A DNA stretch of 64,000 nucleotides from Ampelocalamus luodianensis (GCA_036346255.1 CM070617.1:24789080-24853079), one strand, 5' to 3'; positions 21,419-32,290 are shown, counted from the stretch's first letter. A program made the numbers and translations. The notes: a model not told the origin generated them from the sequence alone.

Positions 21419-22378
21419 ATGTATGCTAAATGCGGTGCTGTGAAGGATGCTCGTCTTGTGTTCCTTGTGATGCCCAATGTTGACTCTGTCTCGTGGAATG
21501 CCATGATTTCAGCCATTGGGCAGCGTGGACACGGTAGAGAGGCACTTGAGCTCTTTGACCAGATGGTTGCTAAATGCATATATCCTGATCGAATTCCCTT
21601 CCTCACAATTTTGACTACATGCAATCATGCTGGTTTGGTAGACGAAGGCTTTCAATATTTTGAGTCCATGAAGAGCGACTTTGGCATTACCCCTGGAGAA
21701 GATCACTATGCACGGCTGATAGATTTGCTTGGTGTTCTTCTGCAGGTCACTGGTCAACCTAGTGTGTTATATTATACTACGACAATCCTTCATAGTGCTG
21801 GATTCTCTGGAGCATCTGATGCTACTCGTGTATCAATTCTTCTTGGCTCACGGAAGCTGATTATAACTGGAGCAGCAGTTCTTGTGGTTGACAGACTTGG
21901 CAGAAGACCATTACTCATTGGAGGTGTTGGTGGAATTGCTATTTCCCTGTTCCTACTAGCTGCTTACTACAAGATTCTGAACAAATTCCCTTTTGTTGTT
22001 GTTGGTGCTTTACTTCTATATGTCAGATCTTACCAGGAATTCCAGTGGCCACTCCTACCTTTCTTATCAAAGCTGAATGTAAATGTCACTCAGGATGGCT
22101 GCAACTTAGGCAAAGATGGTATACAAGAAATCGATGCTATGTGGTGCACTCCTGAAGATCGGGTGTACAGTGAGGTTTTTAGTGCAGTGGAAACTTCAAA
22201 AGTTCAGTTGCGACACCTTCTCATAATATTGCAGCAGAAGCGTGGTGTTGAGCTCGAGATATGTATGGATGACTTACAAGTTACAAGCACCATCAGAGAT
22301 GCAGAGCATGGGATCCACGTTAGTCCAGAAGCAATCAATTATTTGGTGGTTAGCTCAATTCTGATAGTTTCTTCATAG
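21419..22378 (+). CDS. Chimeric open frame: PPR + sugar transporter + unknown tail (319 aa)
   Basis: Residues 1-105 continue the PPR protein (MYAKCGAVKDARLVFLVMPN, SWNAMISAIGQRGHGREALE, ACN-HAGLVDEG-type repeat). At residue about 106 the sequence changes without a stop into a major-facilitator sugar transporter: VTGQPSVLYYTTTILHSAGF, then VDRLGRRPLLIGGVGGIAIS, then LFLLAAYYKILNKF and LLLYV, to residue about 206. This matches plant D-xylose-proton-symporter-like / plastidic sugar carriers, and GRRPLL is the family signature. Such genes have several introns; none is present, so the piece came from spliced RNA. Residues 207-319 (from EFQWPLLPFLSKLNVNV) are unrecognised and may be a third captured piece. 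Only about three membrane helices remain, so no transport is expected. Whether it is translated is unknown. Confidence 0.75.
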   Translation: MYAKCGAVKDARLVFLVMPNVDSVSWNAMISAIGQRGHGREALELFDQMVAKCIYPDRIPFLTILTTCNHAGLVDEGFQYFESMKSDFGITPGEDHYARLIDLLGVLLQVTGQPSVLYYTTTILHSAGFSGASDATRVSILLGSRKLIITGAAVLVVDRLGRRPLLIGGVGGIAISLFLLAAYYKILNKFPFVVVGALLLYVRSYQEFQWPLLPFLSKLNVNVTQDGCNLGKDGIQEIDAMWCTPEDRVYSEVFSAVETSKVQLRHLLIILQQKRGVELEICMDDLQVTSTIRDAEHGIHVSPEAINYLVVSSILIVSS

Positions 22379-22402
22379 CGTCTTAGGGACAAGCCGCATT
22401 TC

Positions 22403-22415
22403 AAGGAGGGAGGAA
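22403..22415 (+). other. Polypurine tract of element C
   Basis: AAGGAGGGAGGAA directly precedes the TGTCACAG start of the 3' LTR. Confidence 0.8.
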
Positions 22416-22773
22416 TGTCACAGACCGGCCTAGGTCTGGCTTGGTTTGGGTTTCGTTTGTGGGCTGTGGGCCCAGGAGGTAAGAGGGGAAAACAAGCTGA
22501 TACTACAAAGGGCAGGAGCAAGGGAACCAGGACGGCATCGAAGAACTCTTGAGACTTAGTTCCATCTTCTTCCAACTGCTACTGCTTCCCCAAATCTCTG
22601 TTCCTCCCATTCCCCGTCCCTTGCTTCTTCTTATCTTCCTAGTCTCCGAGTCCAGTCCATTTGCTAGTTCCTACTTCCAATTTCCCTATTTGTATCTCCA
22701 AATACTTGATGGATTTGAGTAATACAGATATTGAGTGGTATTCTTGTGTGTTCATCCAATTGGGTTCGTAACA
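22416..22773 (+). repeat. 3' LTR of element C (358 bp)
   Basis: Starts TGTCACAGACCGG and ends GGTTCGTAACA (TG...CA). From 22441 onward it matches the 5' LTR almost base for base. It is the complete copy and defines the LTR length. Confidence 0.88.
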
Positions 22774-22790
22774 AAACCCTAATCTCCTAT

Positions 22791-22802
22791 GCTCTGATAC
22801 CA
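22791..22802 (-). other. Primer binding site of copia B
   Basis: The + strand GCTCTGATACCA is the complement of TGGTATCAGAGC, the initiator tRNA-Met primer site. It lies two bases inside the 5' LTR of copia B. Confidence 0.92.
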
Positions 22803-22804
22803 CT

Positions 22805-23095
22805 TGTTAGATAAATAGAGGCAAAAAAGACATAAATTTTTATGTGAAAAACCCTTACGGGAAAAAATTACAGGCGTCAACCGGCGATGATCACTATACG
22901 AGGAGTGTTTTACAATACGTAGGGGAATTACAATGAGGCATCAACTCTCCTCGTGCGTCTTAGAAGAGATATATAAAGAGAGTAAAAGGAGTTGGAGTCC
23001 AAGTAAGAAATTAATCCGCTAATATAACAACTAATTCGCTAATATGATATGTCTGAATTCGACCATATTGAAAATTCGGATTACATATATCAACA
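22805..23095 (-). repeat. 5' LTR of copia B
   Basis: TGTTAGATAAATAGAGGC...CATATATCAACA on the + strand, 291 bp, matching 14459-14767 with numerous differences. Followed by GGTGG, the target duplication. Confidence 0.93.
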
Positions 23096-23100
23096 GGTGG

Positions 23101-26100
23101 GTCCATCATCGGCCCCTCGTGGTCCTCTCACATGTCGTGTGATGGCACACTGCCAATGCAATGCAAAGTTCAGTTCCATCTTCCTCGTGTACTTGGATGG
23201 GCAAATGCTATTTATTCGCCGAAAACTTGCAGATCCATCACTCTGCTAGCCCTGCCGGATGCGCTAGCTATCCCCAATCTTTCTGGTGAGCTAATTCATT
23301 TATGGTTTGTATGGTTGGTTGGCCGGATCGGTGAGACTGCAACACCCCCCACGTCGGTGATGTCCGTCCGATCACTCACTTGAGCTTGGACTCACTTAGA
23401 AACTGTCACAGATCAACTTGAATCTTGTCACAATGACTGCTCCATAATCCATATTAATTTGTAGCGGCATCTTACATAGTTGATAAGACGTCTTTTCCTG
23501 CTACGATCGAGCTGATGGAGCCAATGTACACGCTCAAATTAAGCTCAATCTCCTGTTCCTCTTTCAAGTTCTTGGCTGCTCGCTACAGTATAAATGGTTG
23601 CCTGGGAGATCATGGAATGATGGATGCTTGGTGCAGTGTAGTTATTGTGGTGGATGGGGTGCCTGTGTTGATGGAGGTCATGGCGGTGGTTGTTGCGAAG
23701 GCAAATGTGCGAAGTCCATGACATGCGTCCTGTGCATGCACATGCCTGGCTCGAAGAGAATCCGCAAAGAAGGCAATAGCCCGCGAAAAAGGTTTGGGGA
23801 CGAAGTGAAAGTGTGCGCTCTTCACTGTCCATTTGTAAATGCAGATTTGTCATCGATTGCGTGTAGTTAGTTGGACATCTTTGTTCGTGGATGTAATGAT
23901 TATACTCGTCTCTCCCTGTTGCTTGGTAATGGTCGGGTTAGAGTCGGCAATGCTGCTGCTGAAAGCATGCCGTCAGCAAACGAAATATCTCAGGTAGCTG
24001 CACAGCACACGGGGACATGTCAAATGGAAACTTTTGTGTGAGAAAATGCATATTTGTCATCCAAAATGTCCAGCCGTGTGAGAAAGGATTAGCATCCATT
24101 CGATCGCGAAAGGCGCATTACTATCATCTCGCGCGAGGGAAGCATGTATAACACAGTGAAAAGGAATCCAGATGGGCCGCTTATCACTGAATTTTCAAAA
24201 TTGCTCACATGCACATTCTTTTCGCCTGCTTGATAGCCATTACCTGAGTACCAATTGAGTACTACGCTAGTTTCGAATTTCACGCCAATATACTCAGCTG
24301 GAGCAATGTACTGGAACAAACATTCCGTTTTTCTTTTATCGTGCACAACTAGTATTGTCCACTATTACAGCTTTATTAGCTGCATTATCCAATGCACTAT
24401 ATAGAAATTTCAACAAAAAACAAATTTTGTAAAAAAAAGAATTATGGATCTTCTAATGATTTACATTTAGATAATCTTAAGGCAGTTTAAATCAAGTGAA
24501 ATATTTTAGGTAGTTAGGCAGAATTAAATCAAACAATAAAACACAGTTATATCCACAAACATCTCGTGATATTCGAGACACCTACTACGCTTTGGAGGTC
24601 TAGAAAACCCCACAATAATCCTTAAATCATAAAAATCAAAGTTCCTAGAAATTCTCTCCTTAATATAGGGAAAAAGATAAGATCTACACCACTTATCTTG
24701 GTGAGATCAGATTATAACAGTGTAGATTAGTCATATATAAATAAAAAATTCTCTCATCAATCGAGAGAAAAAGAAAAGCTCTATGCCATTTATTTTGGTA
24801 GGGTCATATTATAACGGTACAGATTAATTTTGTATAGATATTACAACTACTATAATTATATAATATATACAACTGTATTTTCGAAAAGCAATAAGGTTAC
24901 GTAACAAATACATATGTTACGATATCTAGGTGTGCGAGAATTTTCTCTAGTTCTAACAACGAAACAACGAAAACATGCATAAATAGAAATTTTAATAGTA
25001 CCTGTATTACTGTTTTATATTTCTTTTGGCTACTAGTTTAATATTTATTGTAACTGCTGCAGCGTTTCTGTAGCACTGTTTTTTTAAAAGGGGTTGTTGT
25101 ACTACTGTCAGGAACTTAGCAGCTGTTAGCTAATTGTATTGTACGTACCATGCTTGCTCTGAATTTAGCAAGACCCATGGGTTTTTAAACACTTACCAAA
25201 AAAATCGGATAACCCATTTTAACCACTCAATGATAATATTTCGAATAATGAGTTGATTTTGAAATGTGTACACATTAGCATCACATGACATGGAGACTAA
25301 TTTCCGATTCGTGATGAAATCATATTGGTGTGTCAATTATTGCCTTACACAAGAATAAGACAATTGGAGATGAACCAATCTCACCTCACCATTTCCTTTG
25401 CCTAGCCATGTATACATCATCAATATTTTTCACACAGCAGGGTGCGTTGTTCTCGACCGGAGCCTCACACGATCACATCACCTGACGCAAATCTCGCTCG
25501 GGATCCATGGATCCCTTTCGCCTCCTTAATTTCCCGGCGGGATAAATCCGAGACGTCACTTGGAGAAATTTGATTCGGGTTTTGCAACCAGCGACGTCAG
25601 ATAATGGGCATACTTCGATTGATTTTCTGCGGCGATGCTTTTCTGGAACTAGCGGCAGTGCCGGTTATGGCTCGGCTCGCCCTGTCGTGACAGGAAACAG
25701 AGTCCCGAAATGTACTTGGTGCAAAAGAGGAGAATGATCGTCTCCTATTAGCATGAACAAATGCACAGATATGAAGTAGTTAGCTGAGTCTGAGAGATCA
25801 CTGATCCATGTTCAACTTCGTACGGACCAAACTAGCTAGTAGCTAGCTTTGTCCTTGATAATGAATAGATCCATGTTGAACTGGACGAGAGGTAGTGCTA
25901 ATTGAAGGGCGTGCAACGCTAGTCCTTGGACGAAACCGGGCGGCCAACAACTTGTCTGCATTGCACGGAGCATGGGCTGAAAAACTGTGCACGGACAGGG
26001 AGTCTGAGCGCTGAGCGGCAACAGCTCTGCGCATGCGTCGGCTAGGATCAGCACGTCGGTCGTCTGCGACTCTGCCAATCGCACATGGGCCCAAAGCGAT

Positions 26101-29100
26101 CGAGTCATATCCACCGTCTGAATGGTACGCCTGGATCCGGCCGGGCCCTGGCGTACGAGATGACGCGCGCGGTTGATGATCACCTCTCCTCTCGATCGAT
26201 CCTGCGACTTTGGAGATTTCGATTCTTTTCTCCCGCTATGGCTCGACCGCATGTGGCCGCCCGGGGTGGTCCAGTTCCGAAGAAAAAACGCCCAAGGCAC
26301 GCCCAGGAACCAGCATCCATCAGTAGTAGTACGAGGGAAAGAGACGGCACGGCACGGGTGGCGCGTAAGTTAGTTCACAACGATCAAGGAAGATGGAAGT
26401 TACGTACGTGATCACACGATTCGCTTTAGCTTTAGCGGATGAGTGAACGCCTCAACCTTTTACAGTGTAGTACCGACCGAGTTGGTGATATCAGTCGTTG
26501 ATCTGTTTGCATTTGCCTTTAATCCGCACGTAGCCTAACCTTTCACATGCAGAGTGACGAATCGCGAGACTGTATCGTGTGGATGAAACTGGTGCATGCA
26601 TGCGCTTTATGTTACCGGCCGGTGAAGAAGTCCTATAGACCGAAAAAGATTTGAAGAGCTACGATAGTTAGATAAGAGGGGGAAACATTGTGTAGTGGCC
26701 GGACCAATCGATGGAAATGCCGGACCCTTTCCTTGCGCGTGCGCGCGTGAAGAGTGAGGGAGAAAGAGGCGTGCATGAGTACAGGCGAAGGAAAGGTGGT
26801 ATGAACTCTGATCACTCACGAGGCATAAAGGGAAAGGGAAAGGACTGAAGAAACGAAACGAGCAGAAAATAGCATGGAGCTAACGCGCACTCACTCACGC
26901 AACACAGGCCATAACGCGCGAGGAGAGAAGGAAAGCAACGGTCGGCCTGACCCGACAGGAGCAAAACGCACCGTAATTATGGTTTTTCTGCCCATCGATC
27001 CAAGGGCAGGCGCCCGCGCGACGACCCGGCACGGGCAACGTTGTGTTGCTCGCCCGAGACGGCACGGCCGGCTATAGTGCTGGACGGCCGCGCGCATCGG
27101 TCTCGAGCCAATTAGTACGCGGAAGCGCGCCGTAATTAGCCCCGCGACCGCCCGTGCCGTGCCGTCCATGGCAAAGCGTCTCGCGAGCCACGGCTCACGA
27201 CGACTCGTTTGGGCGTGAGCCAGCTTTGCGAAAAATGTGAACCGTGACGACTGACGACGTCGTTCTGTACGGCGCGGTGGCCCGGTTGGTGTAGTTTGGG
27301 AGGTCGGGACGACTTAAGTTGGTGATCACGTATTCACGTTGATCTGTTGCGAAAGACATGAGAAAGCGGAATATGCTCTGCGTTTCTTCTCCTTTTTTGT
27401 TTGAAAACGGCCGCGCTCGGACTCTGCTACGATCCGCAAAAGCACGTGGAGTACATTAGACCGTGGGTCATTTAGTTCGCAAAGGCGACGGGCAAACAAG
27501 CCCGTCCACAGTGCATCTGCCGGTACTCCTGCGGTCCTGCCGCTCGCTCGCTCTGGCCTCTGGGTCAAGCATTTAGGCGAAACATTGAATGTCGAATAAT
27601 TCGGATGCCGACGTGCCCCGACAGCGGTCGTGGGGGCGCCCGGGGCCGGTGACGCCACCGTGACGCCACGATCGCGTCAATAACTTGATCGTCTGGTAAA
27701 AAAAAAAGAAAAAGAAAAATGGAAGAGCTAGCTAGCAAGCAATCAGAAGAGAGCAGCACCAGCACTGCAGCGCAGCATCGGGCGTGTTTACGTGTGCGTG
27801 TTTCAGTCAGTTCGATCTTAACTGATCTGGCAGCTAGCCGGCGCGCGCGTTGGCCCAGTTCTGAGCACATCGACGAACTGAACAGTCCAACAGGTCGCCC
27901 TAAACAAAGCCTTGATTGCAACGATTCTGGAACCACACATGTATTCTTGTTGCAGCCGTGAACCAACGTACAATTAATAGATATACATATTTGGATTCAG
28001 TATGTATATATATGCCTGGCCGGGTGATTCTATGCAATCGTATGCATCACGCTGATGCAGGTGTGATGCCGTATCGGTACATCTGTGTTCTTACTTTGGG
28101 AGAAGAAAAGATCGATGGATCGAAGTGGCCTTTTTGCAGATCCAAGTGCTGTCTCCACAAAATTATCGGCGGGGATGCTTTTTGGCTGTCCTTTCCCGGC
28201 CGTAGCTAGACAATAACTAGCCTTCTCTGTTGCACCTCTGCGAGAGAGGAGTAGTAGGCCCCACCACGATCTCTCGTATTAGTAGACCTAGGTGCTAGGT
28301 GGATCGACGAGGCAGAGTGCTAAGATTAGATACTCTTCTAGAAGACGAAAAAAAGCAAGATATTTTAATTCATGCTCTTCAGTATAATACGTGCACAATC
28401 TACGTCATTACGTCGGGCGCGTCCGTAGTGTTGGCGACCACTTGTAACGCATGCAGAGCGTCAACAACTCTCGAGCTTGAGCTTTTGCTATGTCGTGCCA
28501 ACGTACAAGACTTCACCGCGACGATGCAATTTTTGTATGTGCAGCTTTGTGTTTATCTCTAAGCCTAAGAACTAGTACTAGCAAGTATTCCAGCCGCATG
28601 CGGCCACATATACGGCCAATGCTGAAAGCTAGCGTAGTGATCTTATCGAAAGTGACCGAGGATCATAACCAGATCGACCCCTGCTAGCTAGCCGTATGTA
28701 CGGATGTACCACTTGGATCGATACTTTTCTCTGTTTCAAGTCTATTGCTCCAGTTAATATGCTCACCTAGCAGCTAGCTAGCCGATGCTCTGTAATGCCA
28801 TTAGCTGTGTGTGCGTATAACGATGTTGCTTTGCATTCTTCCCTAACAAATTCCTTATATACATAAAAAAGAAGAAGATGAAAGTGAGGTATATGCATAA
28901 TTGATATACTACAAAAGAATGTAGAGCACAAAATGCTAGGTATTTACGTTGATAGTGAATTAGTGATGAGATGGTCCAGATATTTGGAGAAAAGGGATTC
29001 ACTTTTGGCTGGAAAAGAGAATGCACTACATTAGCCTTATCCGTTCCACTGTATATCTAAAAAAATGATCAGTTTTCATTCAAGAACGAAACACATGGCT

Positions 29101-29773
29101 CGAGCAGGCTTGTGGTCAGAGCTATCCTCTCTCCACTTTCTGAAGAGATCGTTTAATTCCCTAGTCTGGAAAGCTAATTACATCGTTTTATTACGGGCTG
29201 ATCCTTAGGATCTCCAGATGAGCTGACAAAAGATTTTTCTTTCCATCGAATAACATGAATGTGAAGGTTGCGTTGGGCTCTTTACCTTATTTTTGAGAGA
29301 GGAGCGTTGGACCAATTGTGAAGTAGACATCTGTCACCACAGATTAAAAGCTGGCCCATAACTGTTTGGTCAGGCCGTGAGGCAGCCCAACTACGAAGTT
29401 ACAAGGGCCCAATATGGAAAAAGATCCTTCGTTGAGCATATCTTTTTTTTCCATTTTGAAGACAAACCGAAGACATGTTGTTTTCATACGGTGCAAAAGT
29501 ATAGCTCAAACAATGGTAAGAGGATAATTAAGCAGGGATAAGCGTATATTGCCTACACTTACATATTACTGGAGTGAAAACGGAGTTGGAGAGTGAATCA
29601 TGCGCCGTGTTATCATTTTTTTGGGGGCAGATTCTGAATAGCGCCAGTCGGCTATCAATTGTCATCCAGCGTCACGTTTGGTTCGAGATTGTTTCTTGAC
29701 TATAAATATTTGTTTGGTCTAGTACATATAACAAACAAGTACTAGTAAATAAGGTGAGAAGTCTTCAACAGAT
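23101..29773. other. Intergenic sequence, no gene recognised
   Basis: About 6.7 kb. 23101-24380 is of mixed composition with short frames only. 24380-25440 is AT-rich. 25440-28800 has GC-rich patches (for example 26880-27200 and 27430-27700) with short frames on both strands, none matching a family I know. 28800-29770 is AT-rich. Small open frames here have no supporting codon pattern, splice context or domain. A regulatory role cannot be excluded but nothing specific is visible. Confidence 0.5.
24668..24850. repeat. Decayed two-copy tandem repeat, about 95 bp
   Basis: GGAAAAAGATAAGATCTACACC...AGATTATAACAGTGTAGATTA is followed by AGAAAAAGAAAAGCTCTATGCC...CATATTATAACGGTACAGATTA. The order of words is the same with many substitutions, so it is an old duplication. 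Confidence 0.5.
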
Positions 29774-29813
29774 GTTGAGATGGCCGAGTTGGTCTAAGGC
29801 GCCAGATTAAGGT

Positions 29814-29846
<33 letters not shown>

Positions 29847-29854
29847 TCTCAACA
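29774..29854 (+). tRNA. tRNA-Leu(AAG): tRNA-Leu, anticodon AAG
   Basis: A complete 81-base cloverleaf. The acceptor pair is GTTGAGA (29774-29780) with TCTCAAC (29847-29853), discriminator A at 29854. The D-arm with A box TGGCCGAGTTGG starts at 29781. The anticodon stem is CCAGA/TCTGG (29802-29806, 29814-29818) around loop TTAAGGT, giving anticodon AAG at 29809-29811. A long class II variable arm (about 29819-29830) is typical of leucine tRNAs. The T-arm is GTGGG-TTCAAAT-CCCAC with B box GGTTCAAATCC. There is no intron. AAG is a nuclear, not organellar, anticodon; it decodes CUU (and CUC after A34 to inosine). Confidence 0.98.
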
Positions 29855-29860
29855 TATTTG

Positions 29861-29871
29861 TTTTTTTTTTT
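29861..29871 (+). terminator. RNA polymerase III terminator of the tRNA gene
   Basis: An uninterrupted run of 11 T on the + strand starts seven bases after the tRNA 3' end. Four or more T is the Pol III stop signal. A second T run lies at 29881-29887. Confidence 0.9.
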
Positions 29872-29907
29872 CTTTGAACTTTTTTTTGTTCATAACAGTT
29901 CTGTGTC

Positions 29908-30572
29908 TAATGTTAACTGGACCGGACTAATGCAGGCGACGGCGACGGATGGATGGTACCGCTAAACGATTAATAGTAATACGACTGATTAATTAGAATT
30001 TAATGAACGATTATGTGTTCTTATTATTTATTTATATTAAAAATTAATTACAAACATTTTTTATTTACCCAAAACATCATTTGCCATGTGTTTACATCTC
30101 TTTGTTTGTACTTCATCCATGTGATACATACTATGAACAACATTACACGACATTATAAACTAATTTATAATAATTAATGGGTAACAATAAGCTATTTCCA
30201 TGATTAAATGGGAAAACAACCAAATAATTGGATTATGCGGTAATGTTAACTGGACCGGACTAATGCAGGCGACGGCGACGGATGGATGGTACCGCTAAAC
30301 GATTAATAGTAATACGACTGATTAATTAGAATTTAATGGACGATTATGTGTTCTTATTATTTATTTATATTAAAATTAATTACAAACATTTTTTATTTAC
30401 CCAAAACATCATTTGCCATGTGTTTACATCTCTTTGTTTGTACTTCATCCATGTGATACATACTATGAACAACATTACACGACATTATAAACTAATTTAT
30501 AATAATTAATGGGTAACAATAAGCTATTTCCATGATTAAATGGGAAAACAACCAAATAATTGGATTATGCGG
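29908..30572. repeat. Recent two-copy tandem duplication, 333-bp unit
   Basis: TAATGTTAACTGGACCGGAC starts at 29908 and again at 30241, and each copy ends ATTGGATTATGCGG. I see one substitution (TTAATGAACG/TTAATGGACG) and one single-A deletion, so the copies are about 99 percent alike. The unit includes a GACGGCGACGGATGGATGG patch and AT-rich sequence, with no frame. It starts about 50 bp after the tRNA gene but does not include it. Confidence 0.97.
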
Positions 30573-30574
30573 TA

Positions 30575-30646
30575 AATTAATCATTCGCCGACGTTAACAG
30601 CACTCTGGTCAATTAATCATTCTTTGACGTTAATAGCACTCCGATT
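30575..30646. repeat. Short tandem repeat, 36-bp period, two copies
   Basis: AATTAATCATTCGCCGACG and AATTAATCATTCTTTGACG start 36 bases apart and both continue GTTAA(C/T)AGCACTC. It directly follows the 333-bp duplication. Confidence 0.75.
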
Positions 30647-30804
30647 ATCCTATATTTAGACACCGTTACCGATTAATCAGCTGAGTCGGCCGTTTTTCAC
30701 CGCATTGATTCAAGCTAGCATTTCAGATGCATGCCCAGTTCATTACCGCCGCGCGCGTCGGTCCACCTGACGAGTCTAGCTAGCACCGAGAACGGCGTTG
30801 TTAA

Positions 30805-31075
30805 TGTTGGGAAACCATGGGCCTGACCCTGCAGTCGGCCCATTAGTGGGCGCCCCATCCCAAACCCTAGCAAGGTCGTAGCCTATAAATATGGGGTCGC
30901 TATTCATTGTAAACGATTGATCGATGGATGAAGGAATAAAGAGAAGCAAGAAGTCCCCCTTACATCTCTGTCTTCTATCTCTTATTCTGTTCTTGTTGTT
31001 CATGCATTGTTCTTACGATTCTACGCTTGTCACGAGGTAATCGCTTGACCGGACTCGCCGACGGGTTCCTCAACA
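30805..31075 (+). repeat. 5' LTR of copia D
   Basis: TGTTGGGAAACC...TTCCTCAACA. TATA box TATAAATA at about 30882-30890 (GCCTATAAATATGGGG), conserved in copia D and E LTRs. A primer-site-like CGTTATCACCACGA follows at 31076; I do not assign the tRNA. Confidence 0.93.
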
Positions 31076-31199
31076 CGTTATCACCACGATCGACTCTCCT
31101 CGCATCGAAAAGGTAACCGTCGATGAACGACACTCGTAGATTGAATCGTTTTTCTAGATTGCTTTCAATTCTGCAAATTTGGCTTTCTAGATTGGTTTC

Positions 31200-31540
31200 C
31201 TACGGTGCAAATCCGCTCTAATCTACCGCGAGCCGACTTGAAGTCGCCGGCCAAGCCGATCGGTGGATTGCATGAAAGAGTAGATGATGATTGTACCGTA
31301 TGGTAATATATGCAATCGCATGGAAGGAACCATGTGCACGACACCGCCTGCAAGCGGCTGTCACTACCTCCGCGATACGTTACCGGTCGGCATAGTCCGC
31401 CATCACGTATCGCCACGGATGCAACGACAGAGCCACGCCGCCAGCACGCGGCAAGCATGCACATGTCGGCATGAAGCCGCGCCCCATTGCAATCTCGTAT
31501 TACACCTCTTTGCATCGCATACATATACGGATAAATGATG
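31200..31540. other. Copia D leader, proximal part
   Basis: Non-coding leader with the words GCCGACTTGAAGTCGCCGGCC and TTCAATTCTGCAAATT also present in copia E after 48400. Frames here (e.g. on the - strand) are short and shared by neither element, so I call no gene. Confidence 0.5.
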
Positions 31541-31544
31541 TCGC

Positions 31545-31790
31545 GTGGGAGCGATGGTTGAGGATGAACGATGTCGCGGTGAACGATGTCGTGGATGAAC
31601 AGCGATCACGGATGAATAGTAAGTACACGTGAACAGTGATCGCGTATGAACAGTAACCGCGGATGAACAGTAATCTCGCGTGAACAGTATCCCGGATGAA
31701 TAGTAAACACGCATGAACAGTATCACGGATGAATAGTAAATGCGCATGAACAGTAAACGTGGATGAACAGTGATTACATATGAACAGTAA
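31545..31790. repeat. Degenerate minisatellite of TGAACAGT words in the copia D leader
   Basis: About 14 units of 15-18 bases of the form GCGNATGAACAGTAANC: CGGATGAATAGTAA, CGTGAACAGTGATC, CGTATGAACAGTAACC, CGGATGAACAGTAATC, and so on to 31790. The related element copia E lacks this array, so it grew after the two subfamilies split. On the - strand the array keeps a long open frame (Tyr/Ser/Ile repeats such as LLFIRD), which is a by-product of the period. Confidence 0.9.
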
Positions 31791-31799
31791 AAAAAAATC

Positions 31800-32290
31800 T
31801 CGCGGCGCCCGCATGCGCCGTGTGATGTCGGCCCGAAGCCGTGCGCCTGCCGGAGTGGCCGCTGGGCCACCTCCCGTAAAGGTACCGTCGCCCTCTGGTC
31901 GCTGCTGCGTGCGCCGTCCATGGCCTGTAACCACCTTGCACCGCGCCGGCCGCACTGCGCCATGGCATGAAGTAAAGGAATGAGGAAGAAGGCTCGGCTG
32001 CGGCTGCCGTCGAATCGCGCCCGGCCGTCGTGCCGCTTTGGCCGCGTGCGCCGCACCGGCACCGTCGAACCGCTACCGCCCGCGGCCGACATGCCGTGCC
32101 GGCCGCGCCGCCGGCCGCTTCGCCGCCGCCGCAGGCGACATCTCCGACCCCGCAAGGCCGCGACAAAGACCGCACCGCCCGCGCTCCCGCAATGGCCACC
32201 GCCGTCGCCGCCGCTTCGTAGCGCCCCACCTCACCGGCGCCGCCGCCGTAGCGGCGCTTCGCGCCGCCTCGTGGCGCGCTTTGAAATGCA
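31800..32290. other. GC-rich leader block of copia D
   Basis: About 490 bases very rich in GCCGC and CGCCG words, open in most frames on both strands. Followed by TTTTTTCAGCAGAAAAGGGC, which recurs at about 50101-50120 in copia E after its own GC-rich block. So both elements carry such a block at the same place. No protein is recognised; the open frames reflect base composition. Confidence 0.55.

Larger units (their letters stand above)
19349..22773 (+). mobile_element. Small non-autonomous LTR retroelement C carrying host gene fragments
   Basis: Two direct LTRs (left 19373-19691 secure, right 22416-22773) bracket 2.7 kb. The left LTR is followed by a tRNA-iMet primer site and the right one is preceded by a purine tract. 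Over the shared part the LTRs differ by one base (GTGACA/GTAACA) and one 14-bp indel, so insertion looks recent. The interior has no protease, integrase or RT. It has a short gag-like frame, a pentatricopeptide-repeat segment, a sugar-transporter segment without introns, and an unidentified tail. It sits in the leader of copia B. Flanks AAACT (19345-19349) and AAACC (22774-22778) may be a diverged target duplication. The maize Bs1 element is a known precedent for this type. Confidence 0.85.
14459..23095 (-). mobile_element. Ty1/copia retrotransposon B, target duplication GGTGG, carrying nested element C
   Basis: LTRs of 309 and 291 bp (14459-14767 and 22805-23095) are in the same orientation and both run TGTTAGATAAATAGAG...ATATCAACA on the + strand. 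They are flanked by GGTGG at 14454-14458 and 23096-23100. On the - strand the order is 5' LTR, PBS, leader, gag, protease, integrase, RT, RNase H, purine tract, 3' LTR, the copia order. Without nested element C it is about 5.2 kb. All domains are broken by stops or shifts. The LTRs differ at many sites, so the insertion is not recent. Confidence 0.95.

Noticed and set aside
31545..31790. CRISPR-like repeat array
   Set aside because: Units vary in sequence and length without regular spacers, and the genome is a plant; it is a minisatellite.
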